DNA from: Lentilactobacillus senioris DSM 24302 = JCM 17472 | Lineage (GTDB): Bacteria > Bacillota > Bacilli > Lactobacillales > Lactobacillaceae | Assembly: GCF_001436555.1 (NCBI RefSeq) | Contig: NZ_AYZR01000004.1 | Coordinates: 1-64,000 of the forward strand | Direction: 5' to 3' | Length of the DNA: 64,000 nt | Shown here: in pieces, positions 1-8,893 of the stretch | How positions within the stretch are numbered: the first letter of the stretch is position 1 | How the letters are laid out: each line of letters starts with the position of its first letter | Notes under the pieces: model-generated | Told to the model about the DNA's origin: nothing | The model's database searches: none | The model's input: the letters and a program-made list of their open reading frames with translations, nothing else | Position numbers and translations under genes: made by a program

Positions 1-60
1 GACGCCCAGCACATTTGTTTTCATCGAATATTTTGTTCAGTTTTCAAAGGTCTACCTTGT
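1..60 (-). other. rRNA operon leader (partial, leaves the left edge)
   Basis: Read on the minus strand, this stretch contains CTTTGAAAACTGAACAAA, the boxA-like leader sequence that precedes 16S (and 23S) rRNA in lactobacilli and other Firmicutes. Two strong tandem promoters lie directly upstream and point the same way. I infer that a 16S gene starts beyond the left edge; no mature rRNA sequence is visible in the window. Confidence 0.7.
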
Positions 61-87
61 TGATCACGTCTTCGTGACAACTATTTA

Positions 88-116
88 ACTATAACTCCAA
101 GCGATTAATTTGTCAA
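88..116 (-). promoter_or_regulatory. rRNA promoter P2
   Basis: On the minus strand TTGACA (111-116) and TATAGT (88-93) are separated by exactly 17 bases. This is a near-consensus sigma-A promoter reading left into the rRNA leader. It is the promoter-proximal member of a tandem pair, which is typical of rrn operons. Confidence 0.85.
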
Positions 117-171
117 CTACTTTTTTTAATTTCTTTTTTCGTTGATGTCTCTTTCGTTTGGCGCATGTATA

Positions 172-200
172 AATATACCAACTTTACAGAAAAGTGTCAA
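172..200 (-). promoter_or_regulatory. rRNA promoter P1
   Basis: On the minus strand TTGACA (195-200) and TATATT (172-177) are separated by exactly 17 bases. It has the same geometry as the promoter 84 bases downstream, giving the P1/P2 arrangement usual for stable-RNA operons. Confidence 0.85.
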
Positions 201-310
201 CACTTATTTGAAATTAATTAAAACGATTTTCTCAGCTCCGTTTTATTATGCTCAAAACGCAGTGGTATAGGTCATGAAAACCGCAGAACTGTTAAACTTC
301 CATTTAAGAT

Positions 311-360
311 TAAGCTTCTATTTAGCTAAACTAACTATTAATGTGTATACTGGAAGCTTA
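311..360 (+). promoter_or_regulatory. Inverted repeat and possible promoter before the thiolase gene
   Basis: TAAGCTTC (311-318) and GAAGCTTA (353-360) form an inverted repeat around the palindrome TTTAGCTAAA (321-330) and a TATACT (346-351) that could be a -10 box; the -35 is weak. A ribosome binding site, GAAGGAG, follows at about 371-377 before the ATG at 390. The inverted repeat could be an operator, but no regulator can be named. The rest of 201-310 shows nothing recognisable. Confidence 0.35.
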
Positions 361-389
361 AATATGACACGAAGGAGTTTACACATCTT

Positions 390-1556
390 ATGGAAGAAGT
401 CGTTATTGTCGGAGCCAAAAGAACTCCAATCGGCAAAATCAACAAAAGCCTTGCTTCTTACTCAGCGGTTGAGCTGGGAACTATCGCAGTCCAAGCAGCC
501 TTGAAGCAAGCCAATATCGATTCACAATTAGTAGAACAAGTCATTTTTGGTAATGCAATTCAAGCCGGTAACGGTCAAAACATCGCCCGACAAATTGAAA
601 TCAACGCTGGATTAAGTTCAAAGAGTACCGCCTTTACCGTTAATCAGGTGTGTGGATCTGGATTAAAAGCCATTCAAAGCGCCATGAACGAGTTAATGTT
701 AGGTAATGCTGAAGTAATTATTGCTGGTGGTACTGAAAGCATGTCAAACGTTCCCTTCTTAAATAAGAATCAACGAACTGGAACTAAATTTGGTTCCGTA
801 ACCTTAGAAGATGCCTTGGAAACTGACGGCCTTACCGATGCTTTTTCCGAAATGCCAATGGGAATCACTGGTGAGAATGTAGCTGATCAGTTTAATGTTA
901 GTAGAGAAGAACAAGATCAGTTTGCTTTAGCATCTCATCAAAAGGCATTAGCCGCTTATCAGCGAGACGCATTTGCTGATGAAATCATCCCGGTTCTCTT
1001 ACCATCCGGTGACGTTATGGCCGTCGATGAATCAATTCGAGCAGACACTAGTCTAGAAAAGTTAGCTAAATTAAAACCCGCGTTTCTTCCTAACGGAACC
1101 ATAACAGCTGGTAATGCCCCTACCTTAAACGATGGGGCCGCAGCTCTAGTCCTCACCACGGCTAAATTTGCTAAAGCTCACCATCTCACCGTGCTCGCCA
1201 AATTAAATGGTTACGCCGAACACGGAATTGATCCTAGCATCATGGGCTATGCTCCTTACTATGCGGTCAATAAATTATTAGATCGCCAAAATCATTCAAT
1301 AGAAGATATTGATTTATTTGAAATTAACGAAGCCTTTGCTTCTCAATCAGTAGCCGTAACTCGTGATCTTCATATTCCAGCTAACAAAATTAACGTTAAC
1401 GGTGGCGCTATTGCTTTAGGCCATCCGCTAGGAGATTCAGGTGCACGAATTGTTACGACTTTAATTTATAATCTTAGACACGCTCACAAGCATTCTGGAA
1501 TTGCTACTCTTTGTATGGGTGGCGGTATCGGAGCAGCATTGTCAGTCGAAGTTTAG
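390..1556 (+). CDS. Acetyl-CoA C-acetyltransferase (thiolase)
   Basis: A 388-residue thiolase of normal family length. It condenses two acetyl-CoA to acetoacetyl-CoA, the first step of the mevalonate route to isoprenoids used by lactobacilli, and acts in the cytosol. The nucleophilic cysteine is Cys88 in VCGSGLKA. The second active-site signature [10 protein letters not shown] (His345) and the C-terminal CMGGGIGAA (Cys375) are all intact. The ATG at 390 has a GAAGGAG Shine-Dalgarno. It stands alone: divergent from the rRNA promoters and closed by a shared terminator. The mevalonate role is inferred from family and taxon, since no other pathway gene is nearby. Confidence 0.93.
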   Translation: MEEVVIVGAKRTPIGKINKSLASYSAVELGTIAVQAALKQANIDSQLVEQVIFGNAIQAGNGQNIARQIEINAGLSSKSTAFTVNQVCGSGLKAIQSAMNELMLGNAEVIIAGGTESMSNVPFLNKNQRTGTKFGSVTLEDALETDGLTDAFSEMPMGITGENVADQFNVSREEQDQFALASHQKALAAYQRDAFADEIIPVLLPSGDVMAVDESIRADTSLEKLAKLKPAFLPNGTITAGNAPTLNDGAAALVLTTAKFAKAHHLTVLAKLNGYAEHGIDPSIMGYAPYYAVNKLLDRQNHSIEDIDLFEINEAFASQSVAVTRDLHIPANKINVNGGAIALGHPLGDSGARIVTTLIYNLRHAHKHSGIATLCMGGGIGAALSVEV

Positions 1557-1565
1557 TCTTAACCC

Positions 1566-1604
1566 AAAAAAGGAATTATCACCAATGATGATAATTCCTT
1601 TTTT
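1566..1604. terminator. Bidirectional intrinsic terminator
   Basis: A perfect 16-base inverted repeat (1566-1581 with 1589-1604, 7-base loop) flanked by A and T runs on both sides. It sits between the convergent thiolase gene and the unknown gene ending at 1603, so it can serve both. Confidence 0.9.
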
Positions 1605-4302
1605 ATTTATCTAATTCAGTTAATTGAACTCGTTGTGCTTCCAATGATTGGGTTAAATCCTCAACTTTAACTCTTAAATTGAGAACTTCATTAGCTGATT
1701 GCATCGCAGTATCTCGCTGCTTATTTTCCAATGCTAACCTGGCCTCTGCATGTGCCTGGGTTGCCGTTGTCAATAATTGATCGATTTCTGCCTTTTGACC
1801 GGTTAACCGGGCAAGCATTTGATTGATTGCCATGTAGGTTTCCATCATGCCATCCTGATTTTTTCGTCTTAGACGTTCACCATCACGGATCATCGTATCT
1901 ACTTGACCCTTTAACCGTTTAATTTCATTAATCAATTGGCTAGATTGTTCTAGCATCCTCACTAATTTATCTGGTTGGCCATTAGCTTGGGATTTCTTAG
2001 CTGGCTTGGCCGGAGCCAGCTGAATTCCGGCTGCCTGCATTTGACTTCGATAAAATGCCTGATTGACAATATTTAACGATGCCATTGCGTCCTTACGCAG
2101 TTTATCCGTCACCAAATTAATTCTTAGTAGGTCGTCTTGATTAATTCCCGTTGCTAGTGGTTGAATCCCCACAGACAATTCTTGTGCTTGTTCGGCCGTA
2201 TGATTAGAAATGGCTACTTGTTTTTTAGCTTCCACTAAATCATTAGAGCCACTTCCACTAATTTGTTCCATTATGTTTATTACATCTCTTACACTTTGAG
2301 CGGTTTGCTCCACAAATTCAGTGGTGGTGGTTACTTGGTCGTGCATCAATTTAATGATGACGCTGTCTTCAAACCGAATCGAATCTTCCCAATCCGTTGG
2401 AGCTGGCCGGTGAGTAACTCGAATATTCTTCAATAAATTAGCCACCATCCGTGGGTCAGTGCCCACAAATGCATTGGGATGATTATCTACTTCTGCTCGT
2501 TCCCCCGGCTTTAAGTGATCTGCGAAGGAACTTTGGTAAATCCAGAAATAAACATGACGGGTTTGCTTGAGCAATAGTCGATAACGACTCCCACCATAAC
2601 GACGAACACTAGGGTCTAGTCTGATCATTCGGTTGAATTCCTTAAGGGTCTTAGAATACATCCCCTTTTCATAATCAAATTGACCCTTACTTACTAGTCC
2701 TAACAACTGGTCAATTGTATAACGGGCAACCTGTTCGGCCACATCTTGAGCAGTCAAATTAGGATCAGTTAAATCCACTTTGACAACGTCACGACTAGTT
2801 GTGTATTCCCCGTTATTAATTTGAGCCAATAAATCATTACGAACCTGAGTGTAGCTAATCAATACTGGCGTCATTAACACTTTACGAAGCTGTTGATACA
2901 GTTTTTCCAACACCCCATACCGAACCTTAAGAGCTTGGCCTGTCACTTCGTTATAAACTTGATTGCCCCGACTATCTAAAACATAGCTGTACTTAGCCTG
3001 GTAATTGGCGCGATAATTATTAACCGGTGCTTTGTCTCCATTGGTTTTAAGTCCTGCCAAATTCAAGATTCCTAATCGTGATACCGCCGTAGCAATATTT
3101 TTGGGTAATCTTAACCGGTTAATCATGTCCTGATAGTACTTATCAACGATAAACGCAATATCCGCTTTATCGGTACTCATAGTTACGGGTACCCCGATAG
3201 TATCTCGACCATTAGTGGCCATTTTGTACAACGTATCATAAAATTCCATAGGAGCCGCAATGGATAATAGTTCTTGCATTGGCTGATTAACAAACCGTTG
3301 AATAGCATATGCCAAGCTAGTACGATCTTTAAACTCTAATTCTTTTTTGACCTTTTCATCTAAAATTCTAGTAAAATCCGGTCCTTGATAGTTGTATTCA
3401 GTTAATAATTGTTCCCCATCGGCAAATCGATAATCCTTAATGAAGCTGTGGGTCATTTCCCGATTGATAAAGGTTCCAATTCTTTGGTTATTTTCATCAA
3501 TTTCCACTTTTTTGGCATTTTTATCGCTAGTTTTTTTTAATTTCCGTTCAGGGTTTCTCCCCTTCAAGTTACTATTAAAGTGTTGAAACCATTGATTGGA
3601 CAGCTCAGTTTGCTGCTCTACTGTTAACCGACTCAATCTGCGACTGAGTGCTGGAATAACGGCCTGAGAATTATCGTCTCGATCATCACCTACAATTGCC
3701 ATTACAAATTGACTCGTTGCAGTTTGATATCCCCGTTCAAACCACTTTGGATCGATCAATTGTTCATGGTAAGTAGCATAGTTCATCCCTGCAGCTCGAT
3801 TAATCACATCATGGGTATGTTGACCACTGACCCACAATACTAAATAGTAGAATCGTTCTACTGGCATTTTCATTAAATCAACGATCGCAGCCCCATATCC
3901 TAACCGAGCTTCTGGTTGCAGCTTTAAATCTTCCTCTGTTACCAGCTCCACCATTTTAGCAGTCACAATAGGCTGTTGGTCTCGTTGAATATCTTCTGCA
4001 CTAAACTGACTAGAAGCATACTCGCGGGCACCTAACACAGCCGCGGTAGTGTCACTTAACCATTCGGATACGTTGATTTTGGGACGAGGCTTTTTTGACT
4101 TAGGTTCTTTTTGCTTTTTATTTCGTTTATCTGTCTTACTTTCATTCTTAATAGTTGTCTGGTTATTCGCTACTTCTTTGGCGCTAACGCCTTCCCCGTT
4201 ATTACTTTTCTTTTCTTTTCTTTTTTTCTCTCGCAGTTCAGACCGCGTTACTTCTGGTTGGTTCACATCTAACGAACCCTCCAGTGGCTGGTTTTTTGCC
4301 AT
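1603..4302 (-). CDS. Large protein of unknown function (~899 aa)
   Basis: I do not recognise this protein. The start is placed at ATG 4302 because AGGGG (4311-4315) sits 8 bases upstream; an in-frame GTG at 4311 would overlap that site. Roughly the first 80 residues are a lysine-rich, low-complexity region (RSELREKKRKEKK, KNKKQKEPKSKK-like). A long mixed alpha/beta body follows. The last ~250 residues are heptad-like and rich in Gln, Glu and Leu, so probably coiled coil. There is no signal peptide or obvious membrane segment, no Walker motif and no metal-binding cluster. The gene is monocistronic, with terminators at its 3' end and about 285 AT-rich bases upstream. It could be a cytoplasmic structural or scaffold-like protein; no function can be assigned. 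Confidence 0.85.
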   Translation of the reverse strand: MAKNQPLEGSLDVNQPEVTRSELREKKRKEKKSNNGEGVSAKEVANNQTTIKNESKTDKRNKKQKEPKSKKPRPKINVSEWLSDTTAAVLGAREYASSQFSAEDIQRDQQPIVTAKMVELVTEEDLKLQPEARLGYGAAIVDLMKMPVERFYYLVLWVSGQHTHDVINRAAGMNYATYHEQLIDPKWFERGYQTATSQFVMAIVGDDRDDNSQAVIPALSRRLSRLTVEQQTELSNQWFQHFNSNLKGRNPERKLKKTSDKNAKKVEIDENNQRIGTFINREMTHSFIKDYRFADGEQLLTEYNYQGPDFTRILDEKVKKELEFKDRTSLAYAIQRFVNQPMQELLSIAAPMEFYDTLYKMATNGRDTIGVPVTMSTDKADIAFIVDKYYQDMINRLRLPKNIATAVSRLGILNLAGLKTNGDKAPVNNYRANYQAKYSYVLDSRGNQVYNEVTGQALKVRYGVLEKLYQQLRKVLMTPVLISYTQVRNDLLAQINNGEYTTSRDVVKVDLTDPNLTAQDVAEQVARYTIDQLLGLVSKGQFDYEKGMYSKTLKEFNRMIRLDPSVRRYGGSRYRLLLKQTRHVYFWIYQSSFADHLKPGERAEVDNHPNAFVGTDPRMVANLLKNIRVTHRPAPTDWEDSIRFEDSVIIKLMHDQVTTTTEFVEQTAQSVRDVINIMEQISGSGSNDLVEAKKQVAISNHTAEQAQELSVGIQPLATGINQDDLLRINLVTDKLRKDAMASLNIVNQAFYRSQMQAAGIQLAPAKPAKKSQANGQPDKLVRMLEQSSQLINEIKRLKGQVDTMIRDGERLRRKNQDGMMETYMAINQMLARLTGQKAEIDQLLTTATQAHAEARLALENKQRDTAMQSANEVLNLRVKVEDLTQSLEAQRVQLTELDK

Positions 4303-4588
4303 TAATTTCACCCCTGAGTCAACATTAATCTATGTAAGTTAGTTCACTAAACTTTACTTTAAATGATAACCATTATCTTGAATGATCTGGTTATTATCAA
4401 CCGAACTTACCTTAATCTTAAAGTATAATTAAAACGCATTCAAATATCTTTTTGCTCTTTACTAAAATATTTTGCAGTTTGGTGTTAAAATTGGTTGCGG
4501 ATAAAAAGTTTTTGAATTATAATTTCTTCCTATGTTATGAGTGCGTGAGCCCGTAACCAATCTATAAAAACAGAAGGATGTGACACGA

Positions 4589-5122
4589 ATGGCTGCAAGT
4601 TACTTACGGCAAGCAACAAACGAGGATCTCCCAGAAATCAAAAATATCATTCACGAGGCGATTGCCTTCCTGCACGAACAAGGCATCGACCAATGGCAAA
4701 AAGGCTACCCGAATGATGGGGATCTAGAAACAGATGTCAAAAATGGGATTGCCTACGTTTTAGTTGTAGACAAGCAAATTGCCGGTTTTGCTGCATTGCA
4801 CCAAGGGCTAGATATTAATTATCTTAGCATCCACGACGGCGAATGGATTAACGGAGTTGAAGGTCGTTATACTGCCATCCACCGAATCGCCGTGTCATCA
4901 AAATTCCGAGGTCAACACCTATCACAACGGTTAATGAGCGGATTAATCACCGTTTCCTCCGTTTTGGGTTATCACGATATCCGAATTGATACACATCCCG
5001 ACAATAAGGGAATGCAACACGTCATTACCAGCAATGGTTTTGAAAAACGAGGCATCATCTACATGAAAGAAAACGAACATGAAGAGACCCCTCGTTACGC
5101 TTATCAATTGATCATTGATTAA
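4589..5122 (+). CDS. GNAT family N-acetyltransferase
   Basis: About 178 residues with GNAT topology. The acetyl-CoA-binding motif A is the region IHRIAVSSKFRGQHLSQRL (R/Q-x-x-G-x type), followed by the conserved N-containing segment THPDNKGMQHVITSNGFEKRG near residues 140-160. Family members transfer acetyl from acetyl-CoA to an amine; the substrate cannot be read here. ATG 4589 is preferred over the in-frame GTG at 4580 because AAGGA (4574-4578) is 10 bases away from it but touches the GTG. It may be cotranscribed with the small membrane protein 41 bases downstream. Confidence 0.85.
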   Translation: MAASYLRQATNEDLPEIKNIIHEAIAFLHEQGIDQWQKGYPNDGDLETDVKNGIAYVLVVDKQIAGFAALHQGLDINYLSIHDGEWINGVEGRYTAIHRIAVSSKFRGQHLSQRLMSGLITVSSVLGYHDIRIDTHPDNKGMQHVITSNGFEKRGIIYMKENEHEETPRYAYQLIID

Positions 5123-5163
5123 CAATCAACGCCTGTTGTAAAATAAAGCCATGGGGTGAGATA

Positions 5164-5355
5164 ATGTCACAAGCAGATAGTAGGGTTCAATTAGCGCTGA
5201 TCATTATGTACTTAATTGGTATTATTTGTTTGATTGTTACCTTTTTCTTTTTACGTAAAGTTAATGGTCGCAGTTGGACAAAATTTTCAATAGGATTGAT
5301 GGTCGTAATCATGATCATGGCAGTAATTTTAAATACGGTATTTAACTTAAGTTAG
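5164..5355 (+). CDS. Small two-span membrane protein
   Basis: 63 residues with two hydrophobic helices (about 9-31 and 40-60) joined by a short basic loop (RKVNGRSWTK). GGGGTGAG lies just upstream of the ATG. The function is unknown. The gene follows the GNAT gene on the same strand and ends in a strong terminator, so the two probably form one transcript. Confidence 0.7.
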   Translation: MSQADSRVQLALIIMYLIGIICLIVTFFFLRKVNGRSWTKFSIGLMVVIMIMAVILNTVFNLS

Positions 5356-5362
5356 ATACATA

Positions 5363-5396
5363 AAAAAGGAATTGACTTGTAAGTCAATTCCTTTTT
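5363..5396. terminator. Bidirectional intrinsic terminator
   Basis: AAAAAGGAATTGACTT and its exact complement surround a tiny loop, with a T run on the plus side and a T run on the minus side. It lies between the convergent small membrane protein gene and the S53 peptidase gene. Confidence 0.9.
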
Positions 5397-5403
5397 ATTT
5401 GAA

Positions 5404-7278
5404 TTATTTGCTAAATTGTTGATTTAGTTTATCAAAGTCGATGGTTCCTAAACCAGTTGCTTGGTTGTAAAGCTTACCTGGTTGACCAGTGTAGTACAAG
5501 TTAGTGTTATCTTCAGCACTATCTAATGGTGTAAATGGTGAATCACTACTTTGAGCAAACTTGTAAATAGCTGGGTTCCAAAAACCAACCCGGGCGCCAT
5601 TACTTTGACTCATCAAAACGCTACTTGCGGCCATTTGAGGAGCAACAATACTAGTTCCTCCCATTCCAACCCACTTACCATGACCGCCATTGTTAGGCTT
5701 AGTCATGTAAATTTGGTAACCAGTAGTTGGATCAGCGTTGGCTGACACGTCTGGTAAATTTCGGCCTTGCTTAGTCCCGGTAACCGTCTTAACTGGGTTA
5801 GCTAAACTAAACTTGCCCTTTGAGAAATTCCAAAGTTGTTCGGCTCTAAAAGTCTGAGCACCGCTAAAACCACGTTGGTATGCGGGGGTATTGTAAATCT
5901 TACTGAAACCACCACCGCCACCAGTGAAGTAAGCTTGGTTCTTTAAAGCAGCTGAGAGTTTACTATTAGTAATTTCTGGATACAAAAATTCATCAGCCCA
6001 AGCCCGTTCCTTAGTCACTTTATAAGGTTCGGTTTTACCTTTGAGCTTATAAGTTGCGGGTAAGGTAGTCCCACCAGTCGAAGTTACGTAAGGAGAAGTT
6101 GCGGGGTCGCTAACAGCTAGCCCATCAGCAACTCCACTTTGAGTTGCGCCTTCATACGCCCCGTTATCGCCAGCGGCAACAAACATACTAATTCCTTGAA
6201 CAGCAGCTTGCTTAAATAACATGTTAAGAACGTTGAAATATTGCTTAGGAACAATACCTAATTGTTGTTCTTCTTTAACAGCAATTTCATTTTCTCCCCA
6301 ACTAGTAGATAACGAATCCGCCTTATTTTCTCCAATGGCAGTTGCAAAGTTATTGATCATCGAAATAGAACCATTTTGGTTGCTGGTGTAAACTCGGATA
6401 TTGGCTTGCGGAGCAACCGCCCCAGCCTGTTCAACATCCAAAGTGGTTTCATCCATACTATCCCATGAACCTTTTAGCCCATCGGTATGAATTTGACTAA
6501 TTCGGTTAGCTTTTACGGGAATGCCTTCTTTAGCCCAAAAAGTTTGGGCATCGGATGGATTGAAGTTAGCAAATGAGATAATTCCGATTGTCTTTCCCTG
6601 ACCCAAATTTCGGCCAGAATCATAAAGCGACGAAACCTTATAACGATCAATAAACTTTTGTGGAGTTTGGTTCTTCGTATTATCTGTGCCAGAATCTGCA
6701 GCATTATCGGCTAAAGAAGCGGACTTAGTAATTGAAGCGGGCTTCAAGGCGATTTTTTTCTTGGAAGCTGTATCCACCATATTAGCGTAACCAGTAATAG
6801 ACATTACGTTTTTGTATAACGACTTAGGCAAATTAATCGCATCGGCCTTATTTTGCATCATATCCCCGGCAACTTTTTTGTTAACTAATTTAACGTGGAA
6901 AGCTTTTTGCATATTTTTGGTACTTCCCTTAACGGTCATGACGGAATTACCGCCAAAGACCTTCACCTTCAAGTGGTATTTCTTAAAGTAGTTCTTAAAT
7001 TTATTAACAGTTGCATCACTCTGCCCAAACTTCTGAGCGTATTCCTTAGGTGTTAAATAATTACGATAATTTGCATTGCCTTTTTTAGTTACAGCGTATG
7101 TATAACTAGTTAATTGACTGGCGTTGCGACTCTTTAAAATAACATCAAAAGTCTGCTGTTTATTCCCATTAACCGGTGTACTTTTAGTCTTGGCGCTAGC
7201 TGAAGCTCCGCTACCGAACCCTAATGCCAACGTCAGACCTAAAACCCCTAATAAGTAATATTTTTTTCTGTACTTCAT
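5404..7278 (-). CDS. Secreted S53 family (sedolisin/kumamolisin-like) serine peptidase
   Basis: A 624-residue prepropeptidase. Residues 1-28 are a Sec signal peptide (basic start, hydrophobic core, ASAS-A). Residues ~35-175 match the pro-kumamolisin activation domain, and the S53 catalytic domain follows from ~205. The expected catalytic set is visible: Glu277 and Asp281 in DETTLDVE, Asp371 in VAAGDNGA (oxyanion) and Ser543 in GGTSIVAP. The C-terminal segment with LDSAEDN and GLGTID matches the calcium-site region. S53 enzymes are acid-active endopeptidases, which would suit an acidified medium. GGGGGAAA precedes the ATG. The gene is monocistronic between terminators. All key residues are intact, so I expect activity. 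Confidence 0.93.
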   Translation of the reverse strand: MKYRKKYYLLGVLGLTLALGFGSGASASAKTKSTPVNGNKQQTFDVILKSRNASQLTSYTYAVTKKGNANYRNYLTPKEYAQKFGQSDATVNKFKNYFKKYHLKVKVFGGNSVMTVKGSTKNMQKAFHVKLVNKKVAGDMMQNKADAINLPKSLYKNVMSITGYANMVDTASKKKIALKPASITKSASLADNAADSGTDNTKNQTPQKFIDRYKVSSLYDSGRNLGQGKTIGIISFANFNPSDAQTFWAKEGIPVKANRISQIHTDGLKGSWDSMDETTLDVEQAGAVAPQANIRVYTSNQNGSISMINNFATAIGENKADSLSTSWGENEIAVKEEQQLGIVPKQYFNVLNMLFKQAAVQGISMFVAAGDNGAYEGATQSGVADGLAVSDPATSPYVTSTGGTTLPATYKLKGKTEPYKVTKERAWADEFLYPEITNSKLSAALKNQAYFTGGGGGFSKIYNTPAYQRGFSGAQTFRAEQLWNFSKGKFSLANPVKTVTGTKQGRNLPDVSANADPTTGYQIYMTKPNNGGHGKWVGMGGTSIVAPQMAASSVLMSQSNGARVGFWNPAIYKFAQSSDSPFTPLDSAEDNTNLYYTGQPGKLYNQATGLGTIDFDKLNQQFSK

Positions 7279-7399
7279 AATATTTCCCCCTTAATTTATG
7301 ATAGATACAGTGTCATTGTGACTAAGATCATGTTAGCACCTTTTGAGATAAATGAGCTGTTAGATGCTCACGATTGGGGTTTGTTATCATGACAATAAT

Positions 7400-7439
7400 A
7401 AAAAGCTACCGAAATTTAGTATCATTTCGGTAGCTTTTT
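7400..7439 (-). terminator. Terminator of the amino-acid ABC operon
   Basis: A 16-base inverted repeat (7400-7415 with 7424-7439) with an 8-base loop. On the minus strand it is followed by a T-rich run. It lies 3 bases after the stop of the ATPase gene. Confidence 0.88.
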
Positions 7440-7442
7440 CAT

Positions 7443-8183
7443 TTATTCTGCTAGGGATAATCCAGCCAAAAAGGTTTGAATTCTAGCATTATCTGAGTTA
7501 AAGAACTCTTCCGTAGGACCAGTAAACAAGATCTTTCCGTCTTCTACGAAGATTAACTTCTTAGCCACTAAACGAGCAAACTCCATATTATGGGTTACAA
7601 CCACCATCGCTTGACCCTGATTAGCTAAATTCTCTAAAATGCGTAAAACTTGCATCTCTAATTCCGGATCCAGTGCCGAGGTAGGTTCATCCAACAAGAG
7701 AAATTCCGGTTGCATCGCTAACGCTCGACAAATTGAAATTCGTTGTTGCTGTCCTCCAGATAGTTGACTAGGATATTGATCAGCATACTCATCTAACCCC
7801 ACCATCTTTAAAAGTTCGTGGGCTCGTTGTTCACTTTGTTCCTTAGATTGTTTTAATACTGTCCGTGGAGCCTCCGTAATGTTTTTCATCACGGTAAGGT
7901 GTGGAAAGAGGTTCCAATTTTGAAATACCATTCCAGATTTACGGCGAATGGCAAAGGTTTCTTTTTGCGAAATTGGTTTACTAAAATCAACGGTTAAATC
8001 GTCAATTGTGAGTGTCCCACTATCAGGTCTCGTCAATAAATCAATAGAACGTAACAACGTAGATTTCCCAGATCCTGAAGGGCCCACAATTACTGTGCTT
8101 TCCCCATCGGCAAAAGTGACGTTAATGTCATTTAATGCCAACTTTTCTTTATACTGCTTAACCACATTTCGTAATTCAATCAT
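7443..8183 (-). CDS. Polar amino acid ABC transporter, ATP-binding protein
   Basis: 246 residues, the usual length for the GlnQ/HisP branch. Walker A is GPSGSGKST, the Q-loop FQNWNLF, the signature LSGGQQQR, Walker B FLLLDEP, and the switch histidine is in VVVTHN. It powers uptake of an amino acid through the permease encoded upstream; its ATG overlaps the permease stop by one base, so they are translationally coupled. It is the third gene of a binding protein-permease-ATPase operon. Substrate specificity cannot be fixed from sequence. Confidence 0.93.
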   Translation of the reverse strand: MIELRNVVKQYKEKLALNDINVTFADGESTVIVGPSGSGKSTLLRSIDLLTRPDSGTLTIDDLTVDFSKPISQKETFAIRRKSGMVFQNWNLFPHLTVMKNITEAPRTVLKQSKEQSEQRAHELLKMVGLDEYADQYPSQLSGGQQQRISICRALAMQPEFLLLDEPTSALDPELEMQVLRILENLANQGQAMVVVTHNMEFARLVAKKLIFVEDGKILFTGPTEEFFNSDNARIQTFLAGLSLAE

Positions 8184-8878
8184 TAGCTTTCACCCCGTTT
8201 GATATAACGGTTGGCATGCTTTTCCAAATAATGTTGCAAAATACTCAAGAGGGAGCAGACCACCGCGTATAGTGCAGCTACCAAGCAATACATTAAAAGT
8301 GGTTGGTAGTTTTTCGCAGTAATTTCCTGGCTAACAGTAAACATTTCTAAAATGGTAATCGAGCTAGCCAATGACGTGTCCTTCACCAAGCCAATGAATT
8401 CATTTGATAACGTTGGCAAGGCAATTCTAATAGCTTGCGGGAAAATAATCTTAAACAACGTTTGCCGAGTATTAAAACCCAGAGTTGCTGCTGCTTCCCA
8501 TTGATCATCCGGAATGGATAATAACGCCGCCCGGATATTTTCTGAAGCGTACGCTCCAGTGTTCAAAGAAAAGGTAATCACCGCTGCAGTGAACGCTGGC
8601 ATTTGTATCCCAATATTGGGTAACCCAAAGAAAATGATGAACAATTGCACTAATAACGGTGTTGAACGAAATAGCCAAACATAAAAGTAAGCAATGGCAT
8701 CTAGAATTCCCCAAATTGCCTTAACTAACACATTACCTTTAGGCCGGGCCAACTTGATCAAGGCAGTAATTACCGCCAAAATCAAGCCAAAGATAAACGA
8801 AATAATCGCCAGCGGAATTGTAAATTTAATTCCCGCCGCAATTAATTGTGGCAGTGAGTCACTGATTGTTTGCCACAT
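8183..8878 (-). CDS. Polar amino acid ABC transporter, permease
   Basis: 231 residues with about five membrane helices and the HisM/GlnP-type EAA loop (DQWEAAATLGFNTRQTLFKIIFPQAIR). The loop contacts the ATPase encoded next. The gene lies 15 bases downstream of the binding-protein gene. It forms the membrane channel of the importer, probably as a homodimer since no second permease gene is present. Confidence 0.92.
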   Translation of the reverse strand: MWQTISDSLPQLIAAGIKFTIPLAIISFIFGLILAVITALIKLARPKGNVLVKAIWGILDAIAYFYVWLFRSTPLLVQLFIIFFGLPNIGIQMPAFTAAVITFSLNTGAYASENIRAALLSIPDDQWEAAATLGFNTRQTLFKIIFPQAIRIALPTLSNEFIGLVKDTSLASSITILEMFTVSQEITAKNYQPLLMYCLVAALYAVVCSLLSILQHYLEKHANRYIKRGES

Positions 8879-8893
8879 AACTTCAACTCCTAA

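Noticed and set aside
4049-4342. Plus-strand ORF opposite the 5' part of the unknown large gene
   Set aside because: It mirrors the Lys-rich coding region as a Phe/Leu/Ser-rich shadow and has no ribosome binding site.
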